The translations under genes and the position numbers were made by a program. The notes under the pieces are model-generated. The model saw only the letters and a program-made list of their open reading frames with translations. It did not search any database and had not been told where the DNA came from. From NCBI GenBank assembly GCA_007128525.1, contig SKXG01000443.1, positions 1 to 14,228 on the forward strand: a DNA stretch of 14,228 nt, given 5' to 3'. This DNA comes from Pseudomonadales bacterium. Its GTDB lineage: Bacteria; Pseudomonadota; Gammaproteobacteria; Pseudomonadales; Azotimanducaceae. Each line of letters opens with the position of its first letter. Position 1 is the first letter of the stretch. Below are positions 1 to 8,823 of this stretch, one piece after another.

Positions 1-939
1 CATGTCGACGCACAGGAAGTTACAGCCCGTGGGTATGCAGCTCAGGCCTGCCTGCGCCAGCCCGGCTTCGAGCTGGGCCAGGCCCGCGCTGTTCAGGCGC
101 CGGCTCTCGGCAACATAGTTCTGCTCTGCCAACGCCACTTCAGCAGCCACCAATCCCAGACTGTTGACGTTGAAGGGCTGGCGCACCCGGTTCAACAGAT
201 CCGCCAGCACCGGCCCGGTGACGGCATACCCAACACGCAACCCCGCAAGGCCGTAGATCTTGGAGAAAGTCCGGGTCACTGCAAGATTCTTGAACGACCG
301 CATCAGCGCCAGGCCGTCCGGATAATCCGGATCATCCATGTACTCGAAATAGGCTTCATCGAGCACGACCAGTACCTCGGGAGGAACCGCAGCCAGGAAC
401 GCACGCAGTGCATCACCACCCACCCAGGTACCCGTGGGGTTGTTGGGGTTGGCCAGAAAGACAAGTCGGGTCTTGGGCGTAATGGCTGCCAGCATGGCAT
501 CCAGGTCGGCGCCATAATTCTGTGCCGGCACCTCGACCAGCCGTCCGCCCGCGGCAATGGTCGCCAGACCATAGACGACGAAGGCATGGGCACTCACCAC
601 CACTTCGGCCCCGGGCGTCAGCACCACCTTGGCAATCAGCTCCAGGACGTCGTTGGACCCATTGCCCAGCGTGACATGACCCGGCTCCACGTCCAGGTGC
701 GCGGCCAGTGCCGCTTTCAGGCGAATGCCGCTGCCATCGGGATAACGATTCAGCTCAGTGGCCGCCTTCGCCAGCGCTTCACGCACTGCGGGCCCTGGTC
801 CACGTGGGTTCTCATTGCTGGCCAGCTTGATGATGTCCGTCAGACCCAGCTCGCGCGTAAGCGCCTCAATGGGCTTCCCCGGTTGATAGGGCTGTAACTG
901 CTGAATGTCGGGGTTCCACAGCTCACGCAGTGTTGCCAT
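1..939 (-). CDS. hisC: Histidinol-phosphate aminotransferase HisC (3' end outside window)
   Basis: PLP-dependent fold-type I aminotransferase that converts imidazole-acetol phosphate plus glutamate to histidinol phosphate in cytosolic histidine synthesis. The 313 visible residues lack the last 45-50 of a usual ~360. Seen: the N-terminal SNENPRGPGP substrate/cofactor segment (41-50), the cofactor-phosphate segment GNGSND (92-97), NPNNPTG (164-170), the LDEAYFEY segment with the PLP-ring aspartate D194, and TRTFSKIYGLAGLRVGY (223-239-like) with Schiff-base lysine K227. The frame is open to base 1. The ATG at 939 is preceded by CAGGA (946-950) with 6-base spacing. It lies 43 bases after pheA on the same strand, the usual gyrA-serC-pheA-hisC order, so co-transcription is likely. 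HisC-like enzymes sometimes act on aromatic amino acids, and the pheA link would allow that. Family assignment is firm; exact substrate is less so. Confidence 0.93.
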   Translation of the reverse strand, partial: MATLRELWNPDIQQLQPYQPGKPIEALTRELGLTDIIKLASNENPRGPGPAVREALAKAATELNRYPDGSGIRLKAALAAHLDVEPGHVTLGNGSNDVLELIAKVVLTPGAEVVVSAHAFVVYGLATIAAGGRLVEVPAQNYGADLDAMLAAITPKTRLVFLANPNNPTGTWVGGDALRAFLAAVPPEVLVVLDEAYFEYMDDPDYPDGLALMRSFKNLAVTRTFSKIYGLAGLRVGYAVTGPVLADLLNRVRQPFNVNSLGLVAAEVALAEQNYVAESRRLNSAGLAQLEAGLAQAGLSCIPTGCNFLCVDM

Positions 940-982
940 CTTGTATCCTGCTCAGAGTGCTAAGGGTTAGGCGGAATAAAGC

Positions 983-2089
983 TCATAGCGACGCCTGGGG
1001 ATAGGACCCCAGCGATTTCAGATCAATGGCCACCTGGCGCACCTCATCGAGCACCTGACGGATGTCTTCGTTGTCCTGATGCCCGTCGAAATCGATAAAG
1101 AACACGTAGCTCCAGGTTCCAGTGCGGGCGGGTCGCGTCTCCAGACGCGTCAGACTGATGCCATGCCGGTGGAAAGGCTCGAGCACACGAAACAAGGCAC
1201 CGGGCTCGTTCTTGGTGCTGACCAGAATCGAGGTCTTGTCGCGGCCGCTGGGGCCGACCAGTTCGCGACCGATCACGAGAAAACGCGTCTTGTTGCCAAC
1301 ATGGTCTTCGATGCTGCTGGCGAGCACGTTCAGCTCGTAATGTTCTGCTGCCATCGCACCGGCAATGGCAGCGGCACCGGATTCAGCAGCCGCGAGCCGC
1401 GCCGCTTCGGCATTGCTGCTGACCGCGATGCGCTGCGCACGAGGATATTCCGCCGCAAGATACTGGCGACACTGCGCCAGCGATTGCGGATGCGAATAGA
1501 TGACCCGGATCTGTGCGGCTTCGGTGCCCTGCGCAGCCAGCAGACAGTGGTGTATGGGCAGCTCGACCTCGCCAATGATCTTGACCGTGGAGTCCAGCAG
1601 GCAATCCAGTGTGTGGTTGACCATGCCTTCGGTGGAATTTTCTACCGGCACCACGCCATAGTGCGCATTGCCGCTCTCCACCTCGCGAAAAATGTCGTCG
1701 ATGGCGCTGACGGGCCTGGCCTGAACGGCATGGCCAAAGTGCTTGATGGCCGCGGCTTCGGTGTAAGTACCCACAGGTCCGAGGTAGGCCACCGACAGCG
1801 GCTGCTCCAGTGACAGGCACAGAGAAATCAGCTCGCGAAACAGCCGGACCACATCATCATCCGGCATCGGGCCGGTATTCTCCGCACGAACGCGGGCAAG
1901 AATCTGCGCTTCCCGCTCCGGGCGATAGAACACAGGCGCGTCACTGTCATCGCTCAGTGCCGCCATTTTGATCTCGGCAACCTGCTGCGCACACTCCGCC
2001 CGCTCATTGAACAGACGCAGCAGCTCGCGGTCGATGGCGTCGATGCGGTCCCTGACCGCCTTCAGCGCCGCGTCATCGGCATCAGCCAT
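983..2089 (-). CDS. pheA: P-protein: chorismate mutase / prephenate dehydratase
   Basis: Bifunctional cytosolic enzyme that converts chorismate to prephenate and then to phenylpyruvate, the committed branch to phenylalanine. At 368 residues it is normal for the family. Domains: AroQ-type chorismate mutase, about 1-92, with the expected active-site R13, R30 and K41; prephenate dehydratase, about 98-275, with VENSTEG (149-155) and the catalytic NKTRF (267-271, T269); then a C-terminal ACT regulatory domain, about 285-362, carrying LETRP (316-320), the form of the Phe-binding ESRP motif found in Pseudomonas homologues. Feedback inhibition by phenylalanine is inferred from that domain. The ATG at 2089 lies inside the end of serC: the genes overlap by 8 bases, suggesting translational coupling. 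The ribosome site (GAGAAGAG) lies within serC codons. Confidence 0.97.
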   Translation of the reverse strand: MADADDAALKAVRDRIDAIDRELLRLFNERAECAQQVAEIKMAALSDDSDAPVFYRPEREAQILARVRAENTGPMPDDDVVRLFRELISLCLSLEQPLSVAYLGPVGTYTEAAAIKHFGHAVQARPVSAIDDIFREVESGNAHYGVVPVENSTEGMVNHTLDCLLDSTVKIIGEVELPIHHCLLAAQGTEAAQIRVIYSHPQSLAQCRQYLAAEYPRAQRIAVSSNAEAARLAAAESGAAAIAGAMAAEHYELNVLASSIEDHVGNKTRFLVIGRELVGPSGRDKTSILVSTKNEPGALFRVLEPFHRHGISLTRLETRPARTGTWSYVFFIDFDGHQDNEDIRQVLDEVRQVAIDLKSLGSYPQASL

Positions 2090-3164
2090 GGCTCTTCTCG
2101 AAAGACTGCATGTAGTCGATCAGGGCATCGACAGCGGCTTCCGGCACCGCGTTGTAAATGCTGGCCCGCATGCCGCCAACACTGCGGTGCCCCTTGAGGT
2201 TCAGCATACCGGCTTCTTCGGCGCCGGCAAGAAAGGCTTTGTCCAGGGCGTCGTCGGCCAGCGTAAACGGGACGTTCATCCAGGACCGGAATTCCGGCAC
2301 CACAGGGCACTGGTAGAAGTTGCTGGTGTCGATGGCGGCATAGAGCTTTGCCGCCTTGCGCTGATTGATCTCGGCCATTGCCGTCAGCCCACCCTGCTGC
2401 CGCAGCCAGGCAAACACCAGGCCGGCAATGTACCAGCTGAACGTCGGCGGTGTGTTGTACATGGAGCCGTTCTTCACCTGCGGCGCATAATCCAGCAGGC
2501 TGGGTGTGCCGGCCCGCGCATGACCCACCAGGTCATCGCGGACAATGACGATCGTCAGCCCCGCCGGACCGATGTTTTTCTGTGCCCCGGCATAAATCAA
2601 GCCGAACTGCGACACATCAACCGGCCGCGACAGAATAGTGCTGGACATGTCTGCCACCAGCGGCACTGTGCCGGTGTCAGGAAACTGATGAAACTCAACC
2701 CCCCCAATGGTCTCGTTGGCGCAGATATGCACATAGGCGGCATCCGGCGTCAGGCGCCACTCCTCAGGTGCGGGAATGTGCGCAAAGTTACTGCCTTCAG
2801 CGCTGGCAGCAATGTTGACGCTGGCGAGCTTTTGGGCTTCATCGATGGCCTTGGCAGACCAGGAACCTGTGTGAACGTAGTCGACCGCCTGCTCGGCGCC
2901 TGCCAGATTCAGCGGCACCGCTGCAAACTGCAACGAAGCACCGCCTGACAGAAACAACACGTGGTAGTTGTCAGGCACATCAAGCAGTGCCCGCAGATCC
3001 GCTTCGGCGCGCTCAGCGATCTCAACAAAGGTCTTGCCGCGATGGCTCATTTCCATCACGGACAGGCCCTGCCCCTGGTAATCCGTCAGATCAGCCTGAA
3101 CCTGTTCCAGCACCTCGAGCGGCAAGGCTGCAGGGCCGGCAGAAAAATTGTGTGCGCGGGTCAT
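2082..3164 (-). CDS. serC: Phosphoserine aminotransferase SerC
   Basis: PLP-dependent aminotransferase of serine synthesis, converting 3-phosphohydroxypyruvate plus glutamate to 3-phosphoserine. The same enzyme class also acts in the pyridoxal-phosphate route. At 360 residues it matches the family length. Seen: an N-terminal FSAGPAALP segment (7-15), the MSHRG substrate-phosphate motif (39-43), the SGGAS cofactor loop (73-77), the ADMSSTILSRP segment (171-181), and AGAQKNIGPAG with Schiff-base lysine K196. The ATG at 3164 has AGGG (3171-3174) 6 bases upstream. It follows gyrA by 41 bases and overlaps pheA by 8, the usual arrangement in Pseudomonas-like gammaproteobacteria. Nothing is truncated or missing. 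Confidence 0.97.
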   Translation of the reverse strand: MTRAHNFSAGPAALPLEVLEQVQADLTDYQGQGLSVMEMSHRGKTFVEIAERAEADLRALLDVPDNYHVLFLSGGASLQFAAVPLNLAGAEQAVDYVHTGSWSAKAIDEAQKLASVNIAASAEGSNFAHIPAPEEWRLTPDAAYVHICANETIGGVEFHQFPDTGTVPLVADMSSTILSRPVDVSQFGLIYAGAQKNIGPAGLTIVIVRDDLVGHARAGTPSLLDYAPQVKNGSMYNTPPTFSWYIAGLVFAWLRQQGGLTAMAEINQRKAAKLYAAIDTSNFYQCPVVPEFRSWMNVPFTLADDALDKAFLAGAEEAGMLNLKGHRSVGGMRASIYNAVPEAAVDALIDYMQSFEKSHG

Positions 3165-3205
3165 AGTTCGCCCTGATTCTCCATGGTTGGTATTGAGTGT
3201 GCCGG

Positions 3206-5770
3206 TCAGTCGGCGTCACCGACGTCGTCTTCCACGTCGTCCGACTCTTCGATGCGCGCAACGCGCACCAGGCGTTCACCGTCCCGCAGTGAAATCAGCC
3301 TGACACCCTGGGTGTTTCTGCTGAGCACAGAGACATCGGCAACTGGTGTCCGGACCAGTGTTCCCAGGTCACTGATCAGCATGATCTCTTCCGATTCCAG
3401 CACCTGTACGGCTGCCACCAGCTCACCATTGCGCTCACTGGTCTGCATCGCAATCACACCCTGGCCGCCACGACCGCGCAGCGGATATTCGTCAACCGCC
3501 GTGCGCTTGCCATAGCCATGCTCACTGGCCGTCAGGACAAAGCCATCCGGCTGCGGAATGATCAGCGAGATCACCTGCTGATCCTGAAACAGCCGGATGC
3601 CGCGCACACCACGGGCTGTGCGCCCCATAGTACGAACGTCAGATTCCTTGAACCGTACAGCCTTGCCGGAATTCGCCACCAGCAGCACATCGGAACTGCC
3701 ATCGGTCACAGCGGCACCGACCAGCCGGTTGCCCGGCTCGAGTTCGAGCGCAATCAGGCCAGCAGTCCGCGGTCGCGAGAACTGCTCCAGCGGTGTTTTC
3801 TTGACGGTGCCATTGGCGGTCGCCATGAACACGAAGCGGTCGGCGGTGAAGTCCTGAATGGGCAGAATGGTTGTGATGCGCTCATCAGGCGCCAGCGACA
3901 ACATGTTGACCAGGGGACGGCCCTTCGAGCCGCGGCTGCCCTGCGGAATCTGATAGCTCTTCAGCCAATACGCCTTGCCCAGACTGGAGAAACACAGCAG
4001 CGTGTCGTGACTGTTGGCCACCACCAGCTGCTCGATAAAGTCTTCATCCTTCATCGCTGTGGCGGCTTTGCCGCGGCCACCGCGTCGTTGCGCCTGGTAG
4101 GTGGTCAACGGCTGCGTCTTGGCATAGCCATGATGCGAAATCGTAACGACCACATCTTCCTGGTTGATCAAATCTTCAATGGACAGATCCACCTGGCTGG
4201 TGACGATTTCGGTGCGACGGTCATCCGCATAGCGCTCACGTATCGCAACCAGTTCGTCATGAATGACCGACTGCAGACGTACGCTGGACGCCAGAATCTC
4301 CTCCAGGTCGGCAATTTCGCGCAGGATGCCTTCGTAGTCGTCGATCAGCTTGTCCTGCTCCAGAGCCGTCAGCCGATTCAGGCGCATCTCCAGAATCGCC
4401 TGTGCCTGTTCCGGCGACAGGTAGTACAGGTTGTCGTCACGAAAGCCATATTCGTCGCCAAGATCTTCCGGCCGGCAGGCGGTGCTGCCGGTACGCTCAA
4501 GCAGCGCCTGAACCGTATCCGATGCCCACCCCTGTGCCAGCATCCGCTCACGCGCTTCCTGCGCATTGGCCGAGCTCTTGATCAATTCCACTACCGGATC
4601 AATATTGGCGAGGGCAACGGCAAGCCCCTCCAGCACGTGGCCACGCTGCCGTGCCCGGCGCAGCAAATACAGTGAGCGGCGGATCACCACTTCCCGGCGG
4701 TGCTTCAGGAAGTGCTCCAGCACATCTTTGAGATTCAGCACCTTCGGCTGATCTTCGACCAGCGCGACACAGTTGATGCTGAAGACCGTCTGCAACTGGG
4801 TCTGCTTGTACAGGTTGTTCAGCACCACCTCGCCGGACTCCCCGCGGCGCAGCTCGATAACGATGCGCACGCCATCCTTGTCGGATTCATCGCGCAGCTC
4901 GGTAATGCCTTCAATGCGCTTTTCCTTGACCAACTCGGCGATCTTTTCGATCAGGCGTGCTTTGTTCAGCTGATAAGGAATCTCGGTGATGATGATGGTT
5001 TCGCGGCCGGTCTTGTTGTCAACTTCAACGTCGGCACGGGCCCGCACGTAAATGCGGCCTCGACCGGTGCGATAGGCCTCAACGATGCCGGCACGACCAT
5101 TGATGATGGCGGCCGTCGGGAAATCCGGACCCTTGACGAAATCCATCAGCTCATCGACGGTCAGCGCCGGGTTTTCCAGCAGCGCCAGACAGGCGTCGAC
5201 GACCTCACCAAGATTGTGTGGCGGAATGTTCGTCGCCATCCCGACGGCGATACCTGAGGATCCGTTGACCAGCAGATTCGGTACCCGGTTCGGCAGCACC
5301 ACGGGCATCGACAGGGTTTCGTCATAGTTCGCGACGTACTCAACGGTCTCCTTGTCGAGATCCTCGAGCAGTTCGCTGGCAAACCGCGCCATGCGGACTT
5401 CGGTGTATCGCATGGCCGCCGGCGGATCTCCATCGACAGAGCCGAAGTTGCCCTGCCCGTCAACGATCGGGTAACGCATGGCGAACTCCTGCGCCATACG
5501 AACGATGGCGTCGTATACGGCGGAGTCCCCATGCGGGTGATACTTACCGATGACCTCACCGACCACCCGGGCTGACTTCACGTAAGGGCGGTTGAAGGTG
5601 TTGTTCAGCTCATTCATCGCGAACAGCACCCGCCGGTGTACCGGCTTCAGCCCGTCCCGGACATCAGGCAGGGCCCGGCCGATGATGACGCTCATTGCGT
5701 AGTCCAGGTAGGACTGGCGCAACTCCTCCTCGATATTGACCGGGATTACCTCTTTGCCTAGCTCGGACAT
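3206..5770 (-). CDS. gyrA: DNA gyrase subunit A
   Basis: Breakage-reunion subunit of the A2B2 type II topoisomerase that adds negative supercoils. From the ATG at 5770 the protein has 854 residues (E. coli: 875), and its numbering coincides with E. coli: active-site tyrosine Y122, and quinolone-region S83 and D87. A TTG two codons upstream (5776) is also in frame, but the ATG product begins MSELGKE like other GyrA proteins, so I chose ATG. The N-terminal winged-helix/tower domain covers about 1-500. The beta-pinwheel DNA-wrapping domain starts with a GyrA box, QRRGGRG, at 561-567. The tail is short and acidic (841-854), which accounts for most of the length difference. It is the first gene of a minus-strand string and lies divergent from mtaD. 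S83, A84 and D87 are the drug-sensitive residues. Confidence 0.99.
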   Translation of the reverse strand: MSELGKEVIPVNIEEELRQSYLDYAMSVIIGRALPDVRDGLKPVHRRVLFAMNELNNTFNRPYVKSARVVGEVIGKYHPHGDSAVYDAIVRMAQEFAMRYPIVDGQGNFGSVDGDPPAAMRYTEVRMARFASELLEDLDKETVEYVANYDETLSMPVVLPNRVPNLLVNGSSGIAVGMATNIPPHNLGEVVDACLALLENPALTVDELMDFVKGPDFPTAAIINGRAGIVEAYRTGRGRIYVRARADVEVDNKTGRETIIITEIPYQLNKARLIEKIAELVKEKRIEGITELRDESDKDGVRIVIELRRGESGEVVLNNLYKQTQLQTVFSINCVALVEDQPKVLNLKDVLEHFLKHRREVVIRRSLYLLRRARQRGHVLEGLAVALANIDPVVELIKSSANAQEARERMLAQGWASDTVQALLERTGSTACRPEDLGDEYGFRDDNLYYLSPEQAQAILEMRLNRLTALEQDKLIDDYEGILREIADLEEILASSVRLQSVIHDELVAIRERYADDRRTEIVTSQVDLSIEDLINQEDVVVTISHHGYAKTQPLTTYQAQRRGGRGKAATAMKDEDFIEQLVVANSHDTLLCFSSLGKAYWLKSYQIPQGSRGSKGRPLVNMLSLAPDERITTILPIQDFTADRFVFMATANGTVKKTPLEQFSRPRTAGLIALELEPGNRLVGAAVTDGSSDVLLVANSGKAVRFKESDVRTMGRTARGVRGIRLFQDQQVISLIIPQPDGFVLTASEHGYGKRTAVDEYPLRGRGGQGVIAMQTSERNGELVAAVQVLESEEIMLISDLGTLVRTPVADVSVLSRNTQGVRLISLRDGERLVRVARIEESDDVEDDVGDAD

Positions 5771-5804
5771 GCACAACCCAGAAGTGACGTGATGGAAACG
5801 GAAT

Positions 5805-5835
5805 ATTTTAACACGGGCAGGACTTAAATCGTCAG
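5805..5835 (-). promoter_or_regulatory. Candidate gyrA promoter
   Basis: On the minus strand, TAAAAT (5810-5805) resembles a -10 box. CTGACG (5835-5830) is the nearest -35-like hexamer, with a long 19-base spacer. Transcription would start near 5798 and give a leader of about 28 bases before the ATG at 5770. The -35 match and spacing are poor, so this is a weak call. The surrounding 118 bases (5771-5888) contain no gene. Confidence 0.3.
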
Positions 5836-5876
5836 TTTGCGCCCAGGCAGTTACAGCAGAGCCGCTTGACGATGGT

Positions 5877-5882
5877 TATACT
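5877..5882 (+). promoter_or_regulatory. Candidate -10 box of mtaD (leaderless geometry)
   Basis: TATACT matches the TATAAT consensus at five of six positions and ends 6 bases before the mtaD ATG (5889). A start at the normal distance would fall on or next to the A of that ATG. No Shine-Dalgarno sequence lies upstream. A convincing -35 at 16-18 bases is missing: the best hexamer, TTACAG at 5851-5856, has a 20-base spacer. Confidence 0.4.
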
Positions 5883-5888
5883 GGCCTG

Positions 5889-7226
5889 ATGCCTGAACAC
5901 GCCGATATCGATCTGATCCTGGAGCCCGGCTGGCTGCTGCCGATCGCGCCGGTCAACGAAGTCCTAGCCGGCTACAGTCTCGCCATCGACCAGGGCCGGA
6001 TCCTGGCACTGGGGCCAAGTGACCAGGTGCAGGCCAACTGGCGGGCGCGCGAACACCTGCGCCTTCCCGACCACGTCGTGCTTCCAGGCCTGGTCAATGC
6101 CCACGGTCACGCCGCAATGAGCCTGCTGCGGGGGCTCGGTGAAGGCCTGCCGTTGCAGCGCTGGCTGGAAGAGGTGATCTGGCCGGTTGAGGGTCGATGG
6201 GCGTCCGAGGCCTTTATTCAGGACGGCACGCAGCTCGCCATGGCAGAAATGGTGCGCACCGGCACCACCTGCTTCAGCGACATGTATTTCTTCCCGGAGG
6301 CCAGCGCGCGCGCGGCGCAGCTTGCCGGCATGCGGGCCCAGATCCTGTTCCCGTTGATCCAGTTTCCCAACCCCTGGTCGCGCGACATCAGCGAAGGCCT
6401 CGACAAAGGCCTGCGCCTGCATGACCAGTACCGGGACGACCCGCTGCTGCGGATCGGCTTCGGGCCCCATGCCCCGTATACCGTGCCGGATGCCGATCTG
6501 CAGCGCATCCTGACGCTGGCCGATGAGCTGGACCTGCAGATACAGACCCACCTGCATGAAACCGCCGGCGAGGTCGACCAGGCCCGGCAGCAAACGGGCC
6601 TGAGCCATATTGAACGCTTTGCCGACCTCGGCCTGCTTGTGCCCCGCCTGCAGGCCGTGCACATGACGCAGATCAACGAGCGGGAACTGAGCCTGGTGGC
6701 GGAAACCGGCGTCAGTGTCATCCATTGCCCGCAGTCCAACCTGAAGCTGGCCAGTGGTTTCTGCCCGGTCCCGGAGCTGCTTGCTGCGGGTGTCCGGGTC
6801 GGCCTGGGCACCGACGGCGCCGCTTCGAACGACTCGCTGGATATGTTTACCGAAATGCGCTTCGCATCATTGCTGGCCAAGGCGAGAAGCGGCGATCCGG
6901 CCCAGCTGACGGCCTTGCAGATGGTGGAGACGGCCACACTGGGTGGCGCCAGGGCGCTGGACCTGGCAGACCGCATCGGCTCACTGGAGCCGGGCAAGGA
7001 GGCCGACTTGATCGCCGTCGACCTTGGCGGCGTTGCCAGCCAGCCCGTCTATGCGCCACAGGCACAGCTCGTCCATACCAATGCCGGCAGCCTCGTCAGC
7101 CACGTCTGGGTGGCCGGCCGGGCTCTGCTGACGAATGGCCAGTTGCAGACGCTGGACAGCACGGCGATCAACCGCCGCGCCCGCAACTGGGGCCGACAGA
7201 TTCAGGCCGGCCTGGACGAAGGCTGA
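5889..7226 (+). CDS. mtaD: 5'-methylthioadenosine/S-adenosylhomocysteine deaminase
   Basis: Metal-dependent amidohydrolase that deaminates methylthioadenosine and/or S-adenosylhomocysteine to the inosyl compounds, clearing SAM by-products in the cytosol. At 445 residues it is normal for this group. Seen: an N-terminal beta-sandwich segment, NAHGH with metal ligands H72 and H74, THLHETAG (220-227) with H221 and the likely proton shuttle E224, HCPQSNLKLASG (279-290), GTDGAASNDSLDMF (307-320) with ligand D309, and a C-terminal GSLEPGKEADL sandwich segment (364-374). The ATG at 5889 fits known N-termini. No ATG, GTG or TTG lies upstream in frame nearby, and there is no visible ribosome-binding sequence. 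It heads the mtaD-ubiG-yciK string divergent from gyrA. A related amidohydrolase acting on another nucleoside is possible, but the family's usual place beside ubiG favours MTA/SAH. Confidence 0.92.
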   Translation: MPEHADIDLILEPGWLLPIAPVNEVLAGYSLAIDQGRILALGPSDQVQANWRAREHLRLPDHVVLPGLVNAHGHAAMSLLRGLGEGLPLQRWLEEVIWPVEGRWASEAFIQDGTQLAMAEMVRTGTTCFSDMYFFPEASARAAQLAGMRAQILFPLIQFPNPWSRDISEGLDKGLRLHDQYRDDPLLRIGFGPHAPYTVPDADLQRILTLADELDLQIQTHLHETAGEVDQARQQTGLSHIERFADLGLLVPRLQAVHMTQINERELSLVAETGVSVIHCPQSNLKLASGFCPVPELLAAGVRVGLGTDGAASNDSLDMFTEMRFASLLAKARSGDPAQLTALQMVETATLGGARALDLADRIGSLEPGKEADLIAVDLGGVASQPVYAPQAQLVHTNAGSLVSHVWVAGRALLTNGQLQTLDSTAINRRARNWGRQIQAGLDEG

Positions 7227-7312
7227 GCATCCGGGAAATCCGGAACCCTTCGCCGGCCCTTTCCAGTAGACTAGGCTACCTCTGAACAACTCCTTGGTCA
7301 CTGGGAGCAATC

Positions 7313-8020
7313 ATGCCCGGCTCTGCCGCAAACGTAGACGATGCTGAAATCGCCCGCTTCGAGGCTCTGGCACACCGCTGGTGGGACCCGACCGGCGACT
7401 TTCGGCCGCTGCATGACATCAACCCGCTGCGGGTCGACTACATCGCCGAACGCTGCACCCTCGACGGCGCGGCCGCCGTTGATGTGGGCTGTGGCGGCGG
7501 ACTGGTGGCTGAAGCCATGGCAGTCCGCGGCGCCAACGTGACCGGCATCGACATGGGTGAAACGCCACTGACCGTTGCCCGCCTGCACGCGCGGGAAAGC
7601 GGCCTGGACATCGACTATCGGCAGCAGACCGCCGAGGATCTGGCCACCGCTCAGCCCGGCAGCTTTGACGTGGTGTGCTGCCTGGAGATGCTGGAACACG
7701 TGCCGGATCCGGCCTCAACAGTAAAGGCCTGCGCGGCCATGGCGAAACCCGGCGCACATCTGTTCTTCTCCACGATCAACCGCAACCCGAAAGCCTATCT
7801 GATGGCGATTCTGGGCGCCGAATACGTGCTTGGCCTGCTGCCGCGCGGCACGCACGACTACCGCAAATTCCTGAAGCCGGCTGAACTGTCCGGCTTTGTT
7901 CGTCAGGCCGGCCTGACGCTGATCGAGATTCGTGGCATGCGCTACAACCCGTTCAGCCACCGCGCCAGCCTGTCCCATGATGTCGACGTGAACTATCTGC
8001 TCTATGCCCGCAAAGACTGA
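7313..8020 (+). CDS. ubiG: Ubiquinone biosynthesis O-methyltransferase UbiG
   Basis: SAM-dependent class I methyltransferase that performs both O-methylations of the ubiquinone ring (the early demethylated hydroxy step and the final 3-demethylubiquinone step) as a peripheral membrane enzyme. At 235 residues it is close to E. coli UbiG (240). Seen: an N-terminal [19 protein letters not shown] signature (20-38), SAM motif [13 protein letters not shown] (56-67), acidic ribose-binding D80, the [12 protein letters not shown] motif (122-133), and the [12 protein letters not shown] segment (181-192). The ATG at 7313 follows GGGAG (7303-7307) with 5-base spacing. The 86-base gap after mtaD (7227-7312) contains only a weak 5-bp stem (7230-7244) and no good promoter, so read-through from mtaD is likely. 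The last 17 bases overlap the next gene. UbiG produces SAH, the substrate of the upstream deaminase. Confidence 0.97.
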   Translation: MPGSAANVDDAEIARFEALAHRWWDPTGDFRPLHDINPLRVDYIAERCTLDGAAAVDVGCGGGLVAEAMAVRGANVTGIDMGETPLTVARLHARESGLDIDYRQQTAEDLATAQPGSFDVVCCLEMLEHVPDPASTVKACAAMAKPGAHLFFSTINRNPKAYLMAILGAEYVLGLLPRGTHDYRKFLKPAELSGFVRQAGLTLIEIRGMRYNPFSHRASLSHDVDVNYLLYARKD

Positions 8021-8804
8021 CTACCCGGAACTCGATAACGCGCGCCGCCATTGGCGCTATCAACCACCTGCCGACCTGCTGTCCGGCCGCACCATTTTGA
8101 TCACCGGTGCCGGCGACGGCATCGGCCGCACTGCGGCGCGTACCTTTGCCCGCTACGGCGCCAACATCGTGCTGCTCGGCCGCACGCAGGACAAACTCGA
8201 AGCTGTCTTCGACGACATCCGCACGGCCACCGACACCGATCCGGCCATTGCACCGATTGACCTGGAGCAGACGCCTTACGAGGGCCACGTCGAACTTGCG
8301 GGGATGATCGAGAGCCACTATGGCCGGCTCGACGGCTTGCTGCACAACGCCGGGCTGCTCGGGCCGCGCACGCCGATCGAACATTACGATACGGCGCTTT
8401 GGCCCAGGCTGATGCAGGTCAATGTCAACGCGGCCTTCTACCTGACGCGGGCGCTGCTGCCCGCACTGCAGACCGCCGACGACGCCAGCGTGGTGTTTAC
8501 GTCGTCCAGCGTTGGTCGCAAGGGCCGGGCCTACTGGGGCGGCTACGCCGTGTCCAAGTTTGCCATTGAAGGGCTGAGCCAGGTACTGGCCGATGAGCTG
8601 GAGTCGGCAGGGCGGGTCCGGGTCAACACGCTGAATCCGGGTGCCACTCGCACCCAGATGCGGGCCATGGCCTATCCGGGCGAGGATCCGGCAACGGTGG
8701 CCGCGCCGGAGCAGCACATGGACCTGTACCTGTATCTGTTCGGCCCCGCAGCTCGTGGCCAGACCGGCCAGGCTTTCGATGCACGGGACTGGCCGGGCGC
8801 ATGA
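8004..8804 (+). CDS. yciK: YciK-type short-chain dehydrogenase/reductase
   Basis: Classical SDR oxidoreductase of the YciK group; the physiological substrate is not known. At 266 residues it has a cofactor loop TGAGDGIG (34-41), where R60 after a hydrophobic strand suggests NADP(H), NAG at 115-117, the catalytic triad S168/Y181/K185 (in FTSSSVG and YAVSK), and [11 protein letters not shown] near the C-terminus as in E. coli YciK. The start is unambiguous: an in-frame stop lies at 7989-7991, and the ATG at 8004 is the only start codon before the Rossmann fold. That ATG lies 17 bases inside ubiG in another frame and has no ribosome site, so coupled translation is likely. The N-terminus is about 18 residues longer than that of E. 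coli YciK. It converges on rluB with only 19 bases between the stops. Confidence 0.93.
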   Translation: MPAKTDYPELDNARRHWRYQPPADLLSGRTILITGAGDGIGRTAARTFARYGANIVLLGRTQDKLEAVFDDIRTATDTDPAIAPIDLEQTPYEGHVELAGMIESHYGRLDGLLHNAGLLGPRTPIEHYDTALWPRLMQVNVNAAFYLTRALLPALQTADDASVVFTSSSVGRKGRAYWGGYAVSKFAIEGLSQVLADELESAGRVRVNTLNPGATRTQMRAMAYPGEDPATVAAPEQHMDLYLYLFGPAARGQTGQAFDARDWPGA

Positions 8805-8823
8805 CCGGCAGCAGGCGGCGCCG

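Noticed and set aside
955..963. GAGTGCTAA, half of the CIRCE (HrcA) operator, between hisC and pheA
   Set aside because: The partner half TTAGCACTC is not present at the required 9-base spacing, so it is probably chance.
1968..2948. Open frame of 326 codons antisense to serC and the pheA start
   Set aside because: It crosses the junction of two certain genes on the other strand and has no domain or ribosome site.
3518..4675. Long open frame of 385 codons antisense to gyrA
   Set aside because: It lies entirely opposite a strongly conserved gene in GC-rich DNA, shows no recognisable domain, and mirrors the codon bias of gyrA.
5774..5776. TTG at 5776 as the gyrA start
   Set aside because: It adds only two residues before a well-conserved MSELGKE start, and the ATG at 5770 gives exact E. 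coli residue numbering.
5866..5871. TTGACG resembling a -35 box in front of mtaD
   Set aside because: It lies only 5 bases from TATACT, too close to pair with it, and no -10 lies 16-18 bases downstream.
7230..7244. TCCGG / CCGGA stem after mtaD as a terminator
   Set aside because: It has only 5 bp and no following T-run; too weak to call.
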